Assembly: GCF_018918285.1 (NCBI RefSeq)
Contig: NZ_JAHLQF010000004.1
Location: 248,001-312,000, forward strand
Origin: Clostridium mobile
Lineage (GTDB): Bacteria > Bacillota > Clostridia > Clostridiales > Clostridiaceae
Direction: 5' to 3'
Length of the DNA stretch: 64,000 nt
Part shown: one piece after another, positions 33,230-41,267 of the stretch
Position numbering within the stretch: position 1 is the first letter of the stretch
How the letters are laid out: every line of letters begins with the position of its first letter
Translations under genes and position numbers: made by a program
The notes under the pieces: generated by a model
Told to the model about the DNA's origin: nothing
The model's database searches: none
The model's input: only the letters and a program-made list of their open reading frames with translations

Positions 33230-34966
33230 TTAATATTTTTTTCTTCTTTCATAGTGAGTATGAAGTAAAGTATGACTTAATTCACTATTAGGCTTTCCTA
33301 AGAACTCCTCATAAGCTTTAATTATATATGGATTCTTATGAGACTTTCTTATAGGCTTTTCTTTATCTTCTTCATAAATAGCTTTTGCTCTTTCTAATTT
33401 TATATTTAAATGTTCTAATATGTGAGGATTTACAATTGGTTGACCTCCTCCAGTTACACATCCTCCTTCACATGCCATTACCTCAATAAAATGAATTTCT
33501 TTTTCTCCGCTTTTAACCATGTCTATAAGTTTTCTAGCATTACCTAGACCATGGGCTACTGCTGTGGTAATAGTATTGCCATTTGGAAGCTCAATTTCTG
33601 CTATTTTTATATCTTCTATACCTCTAATAGCTTTAAAATCTATTTCTTTAAGCTCTTCTTCTCCAACTATTTCAAATATTGTTCTTAGAGCTGCCTCTGC
33701 CACCCCGCCTGTAGCACCAAATATTGCTCCAGCACCGGTAGATTCTCCCATAGGATTGTCAAACTCCTCATCAGGTAAATCTTCAAAGTACATACCACTT
33801 TCTTTAATCATTTGAGCTAACTCTCTTGTGGTTAAAACATAGTCTACATCCTGAAGGTTATTATTGCCTAACTCTTCCCTTCCATTTTCAAATTTTTTAG
33901 CTGAACAAGGCATTATAGATACAACTACTATTTTCTTTGGATCTATGCCCATCTTCTTAGCAAAATAACTCTTAATAAGTGCTCCTTCCATTTCGTGAGG
34001 GGACTTACAGGTAGATAGATTATTGATCATTTCTGGATAAAAATGCTCAACAAACTTAACCCATCCTGGACAACATGAAGTCATCAATGGAAGGTCCCCT
34101 CCTTTTTCTAGTCTTCCTAGCAATTCAGTACCTTCTTCCATAATAGTTAAATCTGCTCCAAAGTTTGTATCAAAGACCTTGTAGAATCCAAGTCTTCTAA
34201 GAGCTGATACCATCTTACCTGTAACTCTAGAACCCACTTTCATAGCAAACTCTTCTCCTAGAGCTACTCTTACTGCTGGAGCTGTTTGAACAACTACATA
34301 CTTGTCTTTATCTTCTAAAGCCTTCCAAACTTTATCAATATCACTTTTTTCACTTAACGCTCCAACAGGACATGCCATTATACATTGTCCACAATTTATA
34401 CATACCGTTTCTCCTAAAGGCTTTTCATATGGGGTTTCAACTTTTGTATTAAAGCCTCTATTCGCAAATCCTATGGCACTAACCGTTTGTACGTTGGAGC
34501 AGGTGCTTATACATCTACCACATAGTATACATTTTTCCCTATCTCTTACTACTGAAGGAGATGATATATCCAATGGCTCATTTATTTTTTCTCCAATATA
34601 TTTTATATCTCTAACATTAAGATCTCTGGCAGCTATTTGTAATTCACAATTTTCACTTCTATTACAAGTTGTGCATTCTCTCTTATGGTTGGATAATAAA
34701 AGCTCTACTACAATTCTTCTAGCCTCTCTTACTGCTGGAGTATTAACCTTAACTACCATACCATCCTCAGCTTGAAGAGAACAGGATGCTATAAATTTAT
34801 TTCCTACTTCCACAACACAAATTCTGCAGGAAGAACATTGATTAACATCTTTTAGGTAACATAATGTAGGTATTTTAATACCTATGCTTCTAGCTGCTTC
34901 TAATACTGTCGTTCCTTTTTTTACTTGAACTTCCTTGTCATCTATTTTAAGTTTTACAAAATCCAC
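33230..34966 (-). CDS. hndD: [FeFe] hydrogenase catalytic subunit HndD/HydA
   Basis: Makes or consumes H2 at the H-cluster. The 578 residues contain an N-terminal [2Fe-2S] domain (CYLKDVNQCSSCRICVVEVG), a His/Cys segment (HKRECTTCNRSENCELQ), a 2[4Fe-4S] ferredoxin domain (CILCGRCISTC, CINCGQCIMACP) and the H-cluster motifs TSCCPGWVKF, MPCSAKKFE and ACEGGCVTGGGQP. This is the M3-type enzyme found in soluble NAD-linked complexes. I chose GTG 34966: GGAG lies eight bases upstream, whereas the longer frame (34984) begins within the site. Last gene of hndABCD; needs HydEFG (41.3-44.9 kb) for maturation. Confidence 0.95.
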   Translation of the reverse strand: MDFVKLKIDDKEVQVKKGTTVLEAARSIGIKIPTLCYLKDVNQCSSCRICVVEVGNKFIASCSLQAEDGMVVKVNTPAVREARRIVVELLLSNHKRECTTCNRSENCELQIAARDLNVRDIKYIGEKINEPLDISSPSVVRDREKCILCGRCISTCSNVQTVSAIGFANRGFNTKVETPYEKPLGETVCINCGQCIMACPVGALSEKSDIDKVWKALEDKDKYVVVQTAPAVRVALGEEFAMKVGSRVTGKMVSALRRLGFYKVFDTNFGADLTIMEEGTELLGRLEKGGDLPLMTSCCPGWVKFVEHFYPEMINNLSTCKSPHEMEGALIKSYFAKKMGIDPKKIVVVSIMPCSAKKFENGREELGNNNLQDVDYVLTTRELAQMIKESGMYFEDLPDEEFDNPMGESTGAGAIFGATGGVAEAALRTIFEIVGEEELKEIDFKAIRGIEDIKIAEIELPNGNTITTAVAHGLGNARKLIDMVKSGEKEIHFIEVMACEGGCVTGGGQPIVNPHILEHLNIKLERAKAIYEEDKEKPIRKSHKNPYIIKAYEEFLGKPNSELSHTLLHTHYERRKKY

Positions 34967-34990
34967 AATCTTCACTCCTCTCACTGAAAA

Positions 34991-36784
34991 TTATCTTCTC
35001 TCGATTGCCTTAAATGGACACTTAGCTACACAGGCTCCACACTTAATACATTTTTCCATGTCTATAGTATAAGGATGTCTAATCTCTCCGCTTATAGCAT
35101 TAACAGGACACTGCCTTGCGCAAATACTACATCCCTTACATTCACTACTATTTATCACATATTGCACTAACTCTTGACAAACTCCTGCAGGGCACTTCTT
35201 ATCTACTATATGTGCAATATATTCATCTTTAAAATACTTTAAGGTTGATAATACAGGATTAGGGGCAGTCTGACCAAGCCCACATAGAGATATTGATTTG
35301 ACTTGCTTTGCTAGATATTCTAACCTGTCTAAATCTTCCATGGTACCTTCACCTTTAGTTATCTTCTCTAAAATTTCAAGCATTCTTTTAGTTCCAACTC
35401 TACAAGGTGTACATTTACCACAGGATTCATCTTTTATAAAATCAAGATAAAACTTTGCTACATCTACCATGCAATTATCTTCATCTAATACAATCATTCC
35501 TCCTGATCCCATCATGGATCCTAATGCGCTTAGTGTATCATAATCAATTGGTGTATCAAGATTTTCCGTGGTAATACATCCTCCTGAAGGTCCTCCCGTT
35601 TGAACAGCCTTAAATTTCTTTTCGTTTGGTATTCCTCCACCGATATCATAAATAACTTCTCTTAAAGTAATTCCCATAGGCACTTCTATAAGACCTGTAT
35701 TTGTAATTTTGCCTCCTAATGCGAAAACTTTTGTTCCTTTGCTTTTCTCAGTACCAATATTTGAAAACCATTCTGGTCCATTTAATATTATTTGAGGTAT
35801 ATTAGCATAGGTTTCAACATTATTTATTACTGTAGGCTTTCTCCATAAACCACTTTGCGCTGGGAATGGTGGCTTAGGATTAGGCATTCCTCTTTTTCCT
35901 TCTATTGAATTTATCAATGCCGTTTCTTCACCACATACGAAGGCTCCAGCACCTAGTCTTATACTTATTTTAAAATCAAAGCCTGTACCTAATATATTTT
36001 CACCTAAAAGTCCATACTCCTCTGCTTGTTTTATAGCTAATTTTAATCTTTCAACAGCCAATGGATATTCTGCTCTAATATATATATATCCTTCATTAGC
36101 TCCTATAGCATATCCACCAATAGCCATAGCTTCTATCACAGAATGTGGGTCTCCTTCCAATATAGAACGATCCATAAAAGCTCCTGGGTCTCCTTCATCT
36201 GCATTACATATCATGTATTTTTGATCATTTACTTGCTTAGCTGTAAGCTCCCATTTTACTCCTGTTGGGAAGCCACCGCCACCTCTTCCTCTTAATCCTG
36301 ATTTTTTTAATATATCTGTAACTTCTTCTGAAGTCATGTCCATTAAAGCTTTCTCTAGTGCTTTATATCCATTAAAAGCAAGATATTCATCTATATTCTC
36401 AGGATCAATAACCCCACAATTTTTAAGAGCTATTCTTGTCTGTTTATTGAAAAATTCTACATCTTCTAAAGATCTTACACTATAGTTATAAAAGGACTTG
36501 TAATATGCTAACCTATTTACTTTCCTGCCACTTACTAAGTGCTGCTCTACTATTTCAGGTATATCCTTTATACTTATTTTGCTATAAAAAGTTCCTTCTG
36601 GAAACACAATAAGCATAGGCCCTAAGTGACAAAGGCCTAGGCAACCTATTCTTATTAATTCTATTTCATTTTCCATTCTATGTTTCTTAAGCTCAATCTT
36701 TAATGCATTAGCAATATCCATAGAACCTTCGCTGCTACATCCCACTCCACCGCAAACTAAAACTTGAGCACGAAATAAATTCAT
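34991..36784 (-). CDS. hndC: NADH-binding flavoprotein subunit HndC (NuoF-like)
   Basis: A 597-residue subunit: N-terminal thioredoxin-like [2Fe-2S] domain (VCGGVGCSSEGS), NuoF-type FMN/NADH domain with GLRGRGGGGFPTG and AYIY-type GANEGYIYIRAEYP, the SLBB and [4Fe-4S] ESCGKCTPCRVGT, and a C-terminal 2[4Fe-4S] ferredoxin (CKGCSICARQCP, CIKCGACVAKCP). It passes electrons between NAD(H) and the chain to HndD; in bifurcating complexes the same flavin splits electrons with ferredoxin. GGGGGGATATAT precedes ATG. Six bases before the 5' end of hndD. Confidence 0.95.
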   Translation of the reverse strand: MNLFRAQVLVCGGVGCSSEGSMDIANALKIELKKHRMENEIELIRIGCLGLCHLGPMLIVFPEGTFYSKISIKDIPEIVEQHLVSGRKVNRLAYYKSFYNYSVRSLEDVEFFNKQTRIALKNCGVIDPENIDEYLAFNGYKALEKALMDMTSEEVTDILKKSGLRGRGGGGFPTGVKWELTAKQVNDQKYMICNADEGDPGAFMDRSILEGDPHSVIEAMAIGGYAIGANEGYIYIRAEYPLAVERLKLAIKQAEEYGLLGENILGTGFDFKISIRLGAGAFVCGEETALINSIEGKRGMPNPKPPFPAQSGLWRKPTVINNVETYANIPQIILNGPEWFSNIGTEKSKGTKVFALGGKITNTGLIEVPMGITLREVIYDIGGGIPNEKKFKAVQTGGPSGGCITTENLDTPIDYDTLSALGSMMGSGGMIVLDEDNCMVDVAKFYLDFIKDESCGKCTPCRVGTKRMLEILEKITKGEGTMEDLDRLEYLAKQVKSISLCGLGQTAPNPVLSTLKYFKDEYIAHIVDKKCPAGVCQELVQYVINSSECKGCSICARQCPVNAISGEIRHPYTIDMEKCIKCGACVAKCPFKAIERR

Positions 36785-36801
36785 ATATATCCCCCCTCTA
36801 A

Positions 36802-37203
36802 TTAGTCGCTTAGCACTACGTAATCATTCATAATTTTATCTTCAATGACGTGCATAGTATAATCTTCAATAATTTTACCGTTTCTAATATGCTCTCTTAT
36901 AACCCTTCTAGCCTTCATTGCACTCATTTTTACATAGGTAACCTTCTCATGTCCCGGCATTATAACCTCTACTATAGGCTCTAATCTACATATTCCAATA
37001 CATCCTGCTTTTACTAAATCCACATCTTCAATACCTAGTTCTCTTATCTCATCTTCTATAGCTTCCATTACATATTTTGACCCTGCGGCTATACCACAAG
37101 TTGCCATTCCTACTACTACTCTAGGTTTTTTTCTATCTCTCCCTTGATTAACTTTATCAAAAGTATTTTTTCTTATTTCGTTTAATTCCTCTATAGTCTT
37201 CAT
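36802..37203 (-). CDS. hndB: Thioredoxin-like [2Fe-2S] subunit HndB
   Basis: A 133-residue protein with a thioredoxin-fold ferredoxin: VVGMATCGIAAGSKY and the later pair AGCIGICRLEP supply the four cysteines. Similar to the N-terminus of HndC and to the NuoE fold. Electron carrier of the hydrogenase complex. GAGGAGG six bases before ATG; the start is one base after the stop region of hndA. Confidence 0.93.
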   Translation of the reverse strand: MKTIEELNEIRKNTFDKVNQGRDRKKPRVVVGMATCGIAAGSKYVMEAIEDEIRELGIEDVDLVKAGCIGICRLEPIVEVIMPGHEKVTYVKMSAMKARRVIREHIRNGKIIEDYTMHVIEDKIMNDYVVLSD

Positions 37204-37204
37204 A

Positions 37205-37717
37205 TTACTCCTCCTCTTCTATATACTCATCAAGAATTCTTCCTATATCATCTAGAGTTACTTTTGAGTAAACCTTATCGTCTATAGTAATAACAGGAGC
37301 AAGACCGCAAGCTCCTACACATCTTGTCGCCTCCAATGTAAACTTCCTATCTTCTGTGGTATTTCCTGCCTTAACATTTAACTCCTGAGATAATCTATTG
37401 AGAATTGTCTGTCCTCCTTTAACATAACAAGCAGTACCCATACATACTCTTATGATATGTTTTCCCTTTGGCTCAAGAGAAAAGAAATGATAAAATGAAG
37501 CTACACCATATATTTCAGACATGGGTATATCTAAACTTTCTGAAGCATATTGTAAAATTTCCTCCGGGAGATATCCATATATACCTTGAATACCATGCAA
37601 TAACGGAATTAACCTCCCCCTTACATCTCTTAGTTCTTCAATTATCTTTTTAACTTCCTCAATTCTTTCATCTTCTCTAATATCTCCACAGCAGCAATGT
37701 TTTTCATTTACTGACAA
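37205..37717 (-). CDS. hndA: NuoE-like [2Fe-2S] subunit HndA
   Basis: A 170-residue thioredoxin-like ferredoxin: helical part LIPLLHGIQGIYGYLPEEILQYASESLDIPMSEIYGVASFYHFFSL, then CMGTACYVKGG and ATRCVGACGLAPV with four cluster cysteines. An extra N-terminal motif HCCCGD is unusual. It starts with TTG, preceded by GGGGGG seven bases upstream. First gene of hndABCD; a Rex-like palindrome lies about 205 bases further upstream. Confidence 0.93.
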   Translation of the reverse strand: MSVNEKHCCCGDIREDERIEEVKKIIEELRDVRGRLIPLLHGIQGIYGYLPEEILQYASESLDIPMSEIYGVASFYHFFSLEPKGKHIIRVCMGTACYVKGGQTILNRLSQELNVKAGNTTEDRKFTLEATRCVGACGLAPVITIDDKVYSKVTLDDIGRILDEYIEEEE

Positions 37718-37922
37718 TTTAAATCCCCCCTTGAACTCATCTACTTTTCTTAAAAATAATCAAGAATATTCTGATATTTGAATTTTTGATTTTTTGAACT
37801 ATTTCCTCATATATATTTATTCTATGTATTTTAGAATATTCCTCTTAAATTTCCCTTTTTTACATAATTTTTTTAATTAAATTATAAATTAATTAAAATT
37901 TTAACAATTTAAAATGAATAAT

Positions 37923-37940
37923 TTGATAAATTTTTATCAA
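37923..37940. promoter_or_regulatory. Rex-like palindrome upstream of hndABCD
   Basis: TTGATAA-ATTT-TTATCAA: the 7-N4-7 geometry of the Rex redox-sensor site (consensus TTGTTAANNNNTTAACAA) with one symmetrical change per half. It is embedded in an 11-base inverted repeat (37920-37943). The rest of 37718-38061 shows only AT-rich DNA with possible promoters. Confidence 0.45.
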
Positions 37941-38061
37941 ATTATCTCGCAATTGAATTACATTTTCTTTAATCTTTTATAAATTTCTACTAACTTATTG
38001 GTGAAATTAGTTATTTTATCTACTATTTTTTATATACTCCTCTAGACAAATTCGTTAAAAA

Positions 38062-38098
38062 AATAAATAGGCTTATCTTAAAGATAAGCCTATTTATT
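38062..38098 (-). terminator. Terminator of the cobalamin-controlled gene
   Basis: Eighteen-base arms AATAAATAGGCTTATCTT / AAGATAAGCCTATTTATT with almost no loop; the minus strand continues with TTTTTTT. Classic intrinsic terminator after the gene at 38118-38612. Confidence 0.85.
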
Positions 38099-38117
38099 AA
38101 AAACATCTTCGGAGCAC

Positions 38118-38612
38118 CTAAACCATTAATGGGATAAATTCCCCATTTATTTCATCTATAACGTAGTGGGTTTCATCATTAGCTTTAATTAAGTTATCCA
38201 TAACTATGTTTGTTGCAAATTTAAGAGTCTTAACTAGGTCTTCGATTTTGTCTCTGCTCTCCCCTACAAAATATTCATTTAATATAATTTCTATTGCTTC
38301 CTCCCTATAGTCCAAACTGTGAAGTTTGCTTATTATTGTTCTACCTATATCCTCTATAGTATTTAATACCATTAGATTGGTATCCCCATCTTTGTCTCGT
38401 TCATAAGGATTATTTTTCATATACTTATAATTCATATTATATGCCTTACATAAACCTTCCATTATGGAAGGAACTTCCCCATTAGACAATTTCAAAAGAA
38501 CCGAAACCAAATTTTCAATTTTTTTCCCTTCTGGAGCAGTTCCAAATATTCTCTTCTCCACTACACTTGCCTCATCTTCAAAATTGTTTAATATATTTTG
38601 CGCATATTCCAT
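38118..38612 (-). CDS. Uncharacterised protein under a cobalamin riboswitch
   Basis: A 164-residue acidic, mostly helical soluble protein: MEYAQNILNNFEDEASVVEK, then IENLVSVLLKLSNGEVPSIMEGL and YREEAIEIILNEYFVGESRDKIEDLVKTL. No signal peptide, no cysteine pair, no obvious B12-binding DxHxxG motif. GGAGG precedes the ATG by six bases. The minus-strand leader contains a full cobalamin aptamer and an intrinsic terminator with nothing else in between, so its expression should fall when cobalamin is plentiful. This suggests a role in B12 supply, B12-independent backup or corrinoid handling, but no family is recognised. Confidence 0.8.
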   Translation of the reverse strand: MEYAQNILNNFEDEASVVEKRIFGTAPEGKKIENLVSVLLKLSNGEVPSIMEGLCKAYNMNYKYMKNNPYERDKDGDTNLMVLNTIEDIGRTIISKLHSLDYREEAIEIILNEYFVGESRDKIEDLVKTLKFATNIVMDNLIKANDETHYVIDEINGEFIPLMV

Positions 38613-38689
38613 TTAAATCCTCCATTTCTTTTATAAATTCATTTTACTTATAACAATATTTATCTTAGATACATATTCTTTGCAAAAAT

Positions 38690-38715
38690 AAAACCTCCGC
38701 ACAAACGGAGGTTTT
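38690..38715 (-). terminator. Riboswitch expression-platform terminator
   Basis: Ten-base arms AAAACCTCCG / CGGAGGTTTT followed on the minus strand by ATTTTTGC. It lies between the cobalamin aptamer and the gene it controls, 78 bases before the ATG. Confidence 0.8.
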
Positions 38716-38832
38716 ATATGCAAAATGCTTATATAAAACAGGATAAAACTCAATGGTCAGCAAATAAAACATTTCATCCTTATCTAATGTTTTTATATAA
38801 TTTCACTTCCCTCCGAAGTTACATATATTGAT

Positions 38833-38985
38833 CTTGGCAGGTCTCCTGGCTCACGAATCATCCTCTACCATCCTTCCCAGAGGTTTACTCCAGTGGAATT
38901 GGCTTTGTACTCGTCTACAGTAGCGGGGGCTGCAGCGGATTTTCACCACTTTCCCTATTAAACCTTATAGGTACCAAAATAGTTT
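38833..38985 (-). ncRNA. Cobalamin (adenosylcobalamin-type) riboswitch
   Basis: On the minus strand the B12-box core is complete and in order: AATAGGGAA, GTGGTGAAAATCC, GCAGCCCCCGCTACTGTA, then AGCCAATTCCACTGG and the closing GAGCCAGGAGACCTGCC. Spacing fits the class. A further stem (AAACATT...AATGTTT, about 38768-38794) and the terminator at 38690-38715 form the expression platform. Regulated gene: 38118-38612. Confidence 0.95.
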
Positions 38986-39134
38986 ATGAAATTTTTATTA
39001 TATATGAATGATTATATCAACTACTATTTAATATTTCAACCACTTCACAGGTTGCGTTTATATACTTACCCGCTCACAATTCTCTTTAATACATCATATT
39101 ATAAATATGAATAATATTAAAAAAGAGGTATAAA

Positions 39135-39623
39135 ATGTATAATCCTTATTTTAGAAATATGAGTTCAACTGCTTATGCTAATGTAAAAGGTGGACCACTT
39201 GCCCCTAACATAAATGGAATAGTATATTTCATAGATGTACCAGGTGGAACACAAGTATGCGCCACGATTAATGGACTTCCAAAATACAAGCCAGGTACCG
39301 CAAAAACTCAACCTGTTGGTCCTCACGGTTTTCATTTGCATCAATTTGGCAACTGCCAAGTAGGAGATCCAAAAGACCCTTTTCAAGCTGCTGGAGAACA
39401 TTGGAATCCCGATAATCAACCTCATGGTAATCATGCTGGGGATTTTCCAGTATTATTTTCAAATAACGGTCGTGCTATGATGTGCTTCTTTACAGACAGA
39501 TTTAAAGTAACTGATGTAATTGGTAAAGCAGTGATAATACATGAGAATCCTGACGACTATAGAACACAACCCGCTGGCAACGCTGGTAAACGTTTGGCTT
39601 GTGGGGTTATTAGGGCAATGTAA
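39135..39623 (+). CDS. sodC: Cu/Zn superoxide dismutase family protein
   Basis: A 162-residue protein with all metal ligands visible: HGFHLHQFG (Cu ligands H67, H69), AGEHWNPDNQPHGNHAGD (H89 bridging, Zn ligands H97, H100, D103), a later VIIHENPDDY (fourth Cu His), and the disulfide cysteines C74 and the CGVI cysteine near residue 157. Thus the enzyme should be active, unlike Bacillus YojM. There is no signal peptide, so it is cytoplasmic or spore associated; Cu/Zn enzymes are usually exported. GAGGTATAAA precedes ATG. Single-gene transcript with a terminator after it. Confidence 0.93.
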   Translation: MYNPYFRNMSSTAYANVKGGPLAPNINGIVYFIDVPGGTQVCATINGLPKYKPGTAKTQPVGPHGFHLHQFGNCQVGDPKDPFQAAGEHWNPDNQPHGNHAGDFPVLFSNNGRAMMCFFTDRFKVTDVIGKAVIIHENPDDYRTQPAGNAGKRLACGVIRAM

Positions 39624-39683
39624 TTTCTTTTTATAACTTAACAAGATATATGTTGTTATTTAAGAAATAGTACTTCCATATAC

Positions 39684-39724
39684 AAAATAACATCCTTTCT
39701 TTTTTAAAGACTGGATGTTATTTT
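39684..39724 (+). terminator. Terminator after sodC
   Basis: Arms AAAATAACATCC / GGATGTTATTTT with a T tail, 60 bases past the sodC stop. Confidence 0.8.
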
Positions 39725-39752
39725 TATATACTAATTCATATTAAAAATTGTA

Positions 39753-39902
39753 CTATCTAATATTTACTTCATAAGCTTCCTTCTCTAGATGTTTTCCAAC
39801 TATACTTTTTATAAGTCCACCATAATCATTTATGAGTAAATCTAAAGCTTTTTCTTTTCTTCTTTTTAAAAGCTTTACAACGTCGTCCTCCCTAGTCCTC
39901 AT
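39753..39902 (-). CDS. Small ORF resembling the N-terminus of an ECF sigma factor (truncated)
   Basis: A 49-residue reading frame: MRTREDDVVKLLKRRKEKAL then DLLINDYGGLIKSIVGKHL, ending EAYEVNIR. The middle is the start of sigma-70 region 2 (helix before the -10 recognition helix), after which an ECF factor would continue for about 120 residues. AAAGGAGG lies six bases before the ATG, so it may still be translated. Nothing sigma-like follows after the TAG. Either a truncated relic or a free-standing region 2 fragment; I favour relic. Confidence 0.55.
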   Translation of the reverse strand: MRTREDDVVKLLKRRKEKALDLLINDYGGLIKSIVGKHLEKEAYEVNIR

Positions 39903-40146
39903 TTTTATCCTCCTTTAATTCCTATAAGAGCTCTTACACTTATTACTTCGTATTTATTCATAACATTTCTATCAATATATGAAAAAAAATCCTAAATTTA
40001 ATTCTTTTCTTCTTAAAATTTATATTGCATGGATTTTATAATCTGTGATAGAATAAAGTTTTTTGTTAATTTTTAATTATTGTGGTATACTAGTAATATA
40101 AAGAAAAAAACACTAATGTTGAGTGTTTACTATAGGAGGTCAGTTA

Positions 40147-40350
40147 ATGAAAACTGGAAAAGTAAAATGGTTTAATTCTGAAAAAGGTTTTGGATTCATC
40201 GAAGTTGAAGGAGAAGAAGACGTTTTTGTTCACTTCACAGCAATACAAGGAAATGAAGCAAGAAAAAGTCTTGATGAAGGGCAAGAAGTTCAATTCGATG
40301 TAGAAAAAGGTCCTAAAGGAATTCAAGCGGCTAATGTTATAAAATTATAA
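40147..40350 (+). CDS. Cold-shock protein (CspA family)
   Basis: A 67-residue single OB-fold RNA/DNA chaperone: [20 protein letters not shown], with RNP1 KGFGFI and RNP2 [11 protein letters not shown] 40147 has AGGAGG seven bases upstream; the longer frame from 40123 has no site. The leader has a small stem ACACT/AGTGT. Terminator at 40399-40426. Confidence 0.95.
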   Translation: MKTGKVKWFNSEKGFGFIEVEGEEDVFVHFTAIQGNEARKSLDEGQEVQFDVEKGPKGIQAANVIKL

Positions 40351-40398
40351 ATTTCTTTATGATGATGCACTAAAAATTTGATATATAGACATCACGTG

Positions 40399-40426
40399 AA
40401 ATACCACCTTTGTAAAGGTGGTATTT
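40399..40426 (+). terminator. Terminator after the cold-shock gene
   Basis: Thirteen-base perfect arms AAATACCACCTTT / AAAGGTGGTATTT with a two-base loop. Confidence 0.75.
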
Positions 40427-40523
40427 ATATTATATCTATTGAATAAGTAGCTCATATTACTACATAGGAAGTTCCTATCAGTACGTAAAATATCTTAAAA
40501 AACTAAAAAGGAGAATAATTAAA

Positions 40524-41051
40524 GTGAAAAAAAATTATAGAATGCAAAAAACAATATCAGTAAAACGTTTTATTTCAGAACTAGGAGAAAGTTTCTCTGA
40601 TAATATAAAGGATAGATTGTTAGATCTAGAAGTGAGAACAGTTTTAACAAGAGAGGAAGACTATAATATACTTGATATAAAACATGTAGAACATACTAAA
40701 TATGATTGTCCTTCTAATTTAAATAATGGATCAAGTAAACACCAGAAAGAATACAATTATGGTCAATTTGTGGTAGTTGATGGAGTGCTATATTTTTCAG
40801 AAAAGTGTATAGAAAATGATGAAGTAATGGAGTCTCCAGTTGTGAATACTATTTATGATTCTCTAAATACTGATAATATAATAATGGATTCTGGTATTAG
40901 TGCAAAAAAAGTAGATGATAGCAATATAGACTATGTTATAGACAATATATTAAAAGCATGCCCTGAAGTATCTAAAGAATATATGGAAATTATGGAGGAC
41001 ATGCTGTCACGAGAAAAAATCAAATCACCGCATAGACAAATTCATCGCTAA
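40524..41051 (+). CDS. Hypothetical protein, no recognised family
   Basis: A 175-residue soluble, acidic protein starting with GTG (AAAGGAG ten bases upstream). Segments KTISVKRFISELGESFSDNIKDRLLDLEVRTVL and YGQFVVVDGVLYFSEKCIEND suggest a mixed helix/strand fold; the C-terminus is helical and ends basic (SREKIKSPHRQIHR). No membrane helix or signal peptide. Alone between the cold-shock gene and the convergent hydG. No function proposed. Confidence 0.6.
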   Translation: MKKNYRMQKTISVKRFISELGESFSDNIKDRLLDLEVRTVLTREEDYNILDIKHVEHTKYDCPSNLNNGSSKHQKEYNYGQFVVVDGVLYFSEKCIENDEVMESPVVNTIYDSLNTDNIIMDSGISAKKVDDSNIDYVIDNILKACPEVSKEYMEIMEDMLSREKIKSPHRQIHR

Positions 41052-41122
41052 TATAGCATTTTCTTTTCATGTAAATTCATATTTCTTAAAATCTTATTAT
41101 TTTTTTATAATTGCATCTTTTA

Positions 41123-41248
41123 TTTCATGACGTGGCTGCCGTCATCTCTTATACCCTTCAAATGAGAGATAACGCCAACTAACGTCATGGATAAGTTCAA
41201 CTTAGCTTCAGTTAGAATACAAACTACAAATGAAGCTAAATTGAACTT
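41123..41248 (-). terminator. Two consecutive stem-loops after hydG
   Basis: Stem B (41192-41209 with 41231-41248): 18-base arms, one mismatch, closest to hydG. Stem A (41123-41190): imperfect long stem, ends CATGACGT / ACGTCATG. Neither has a long T tract on the minus strand. Possible termination or 3'-end stability element, or a small RNA. Confidence 0.45.
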
Positions 41249-41267
41249 TATATCAATTAGGTAAAAG

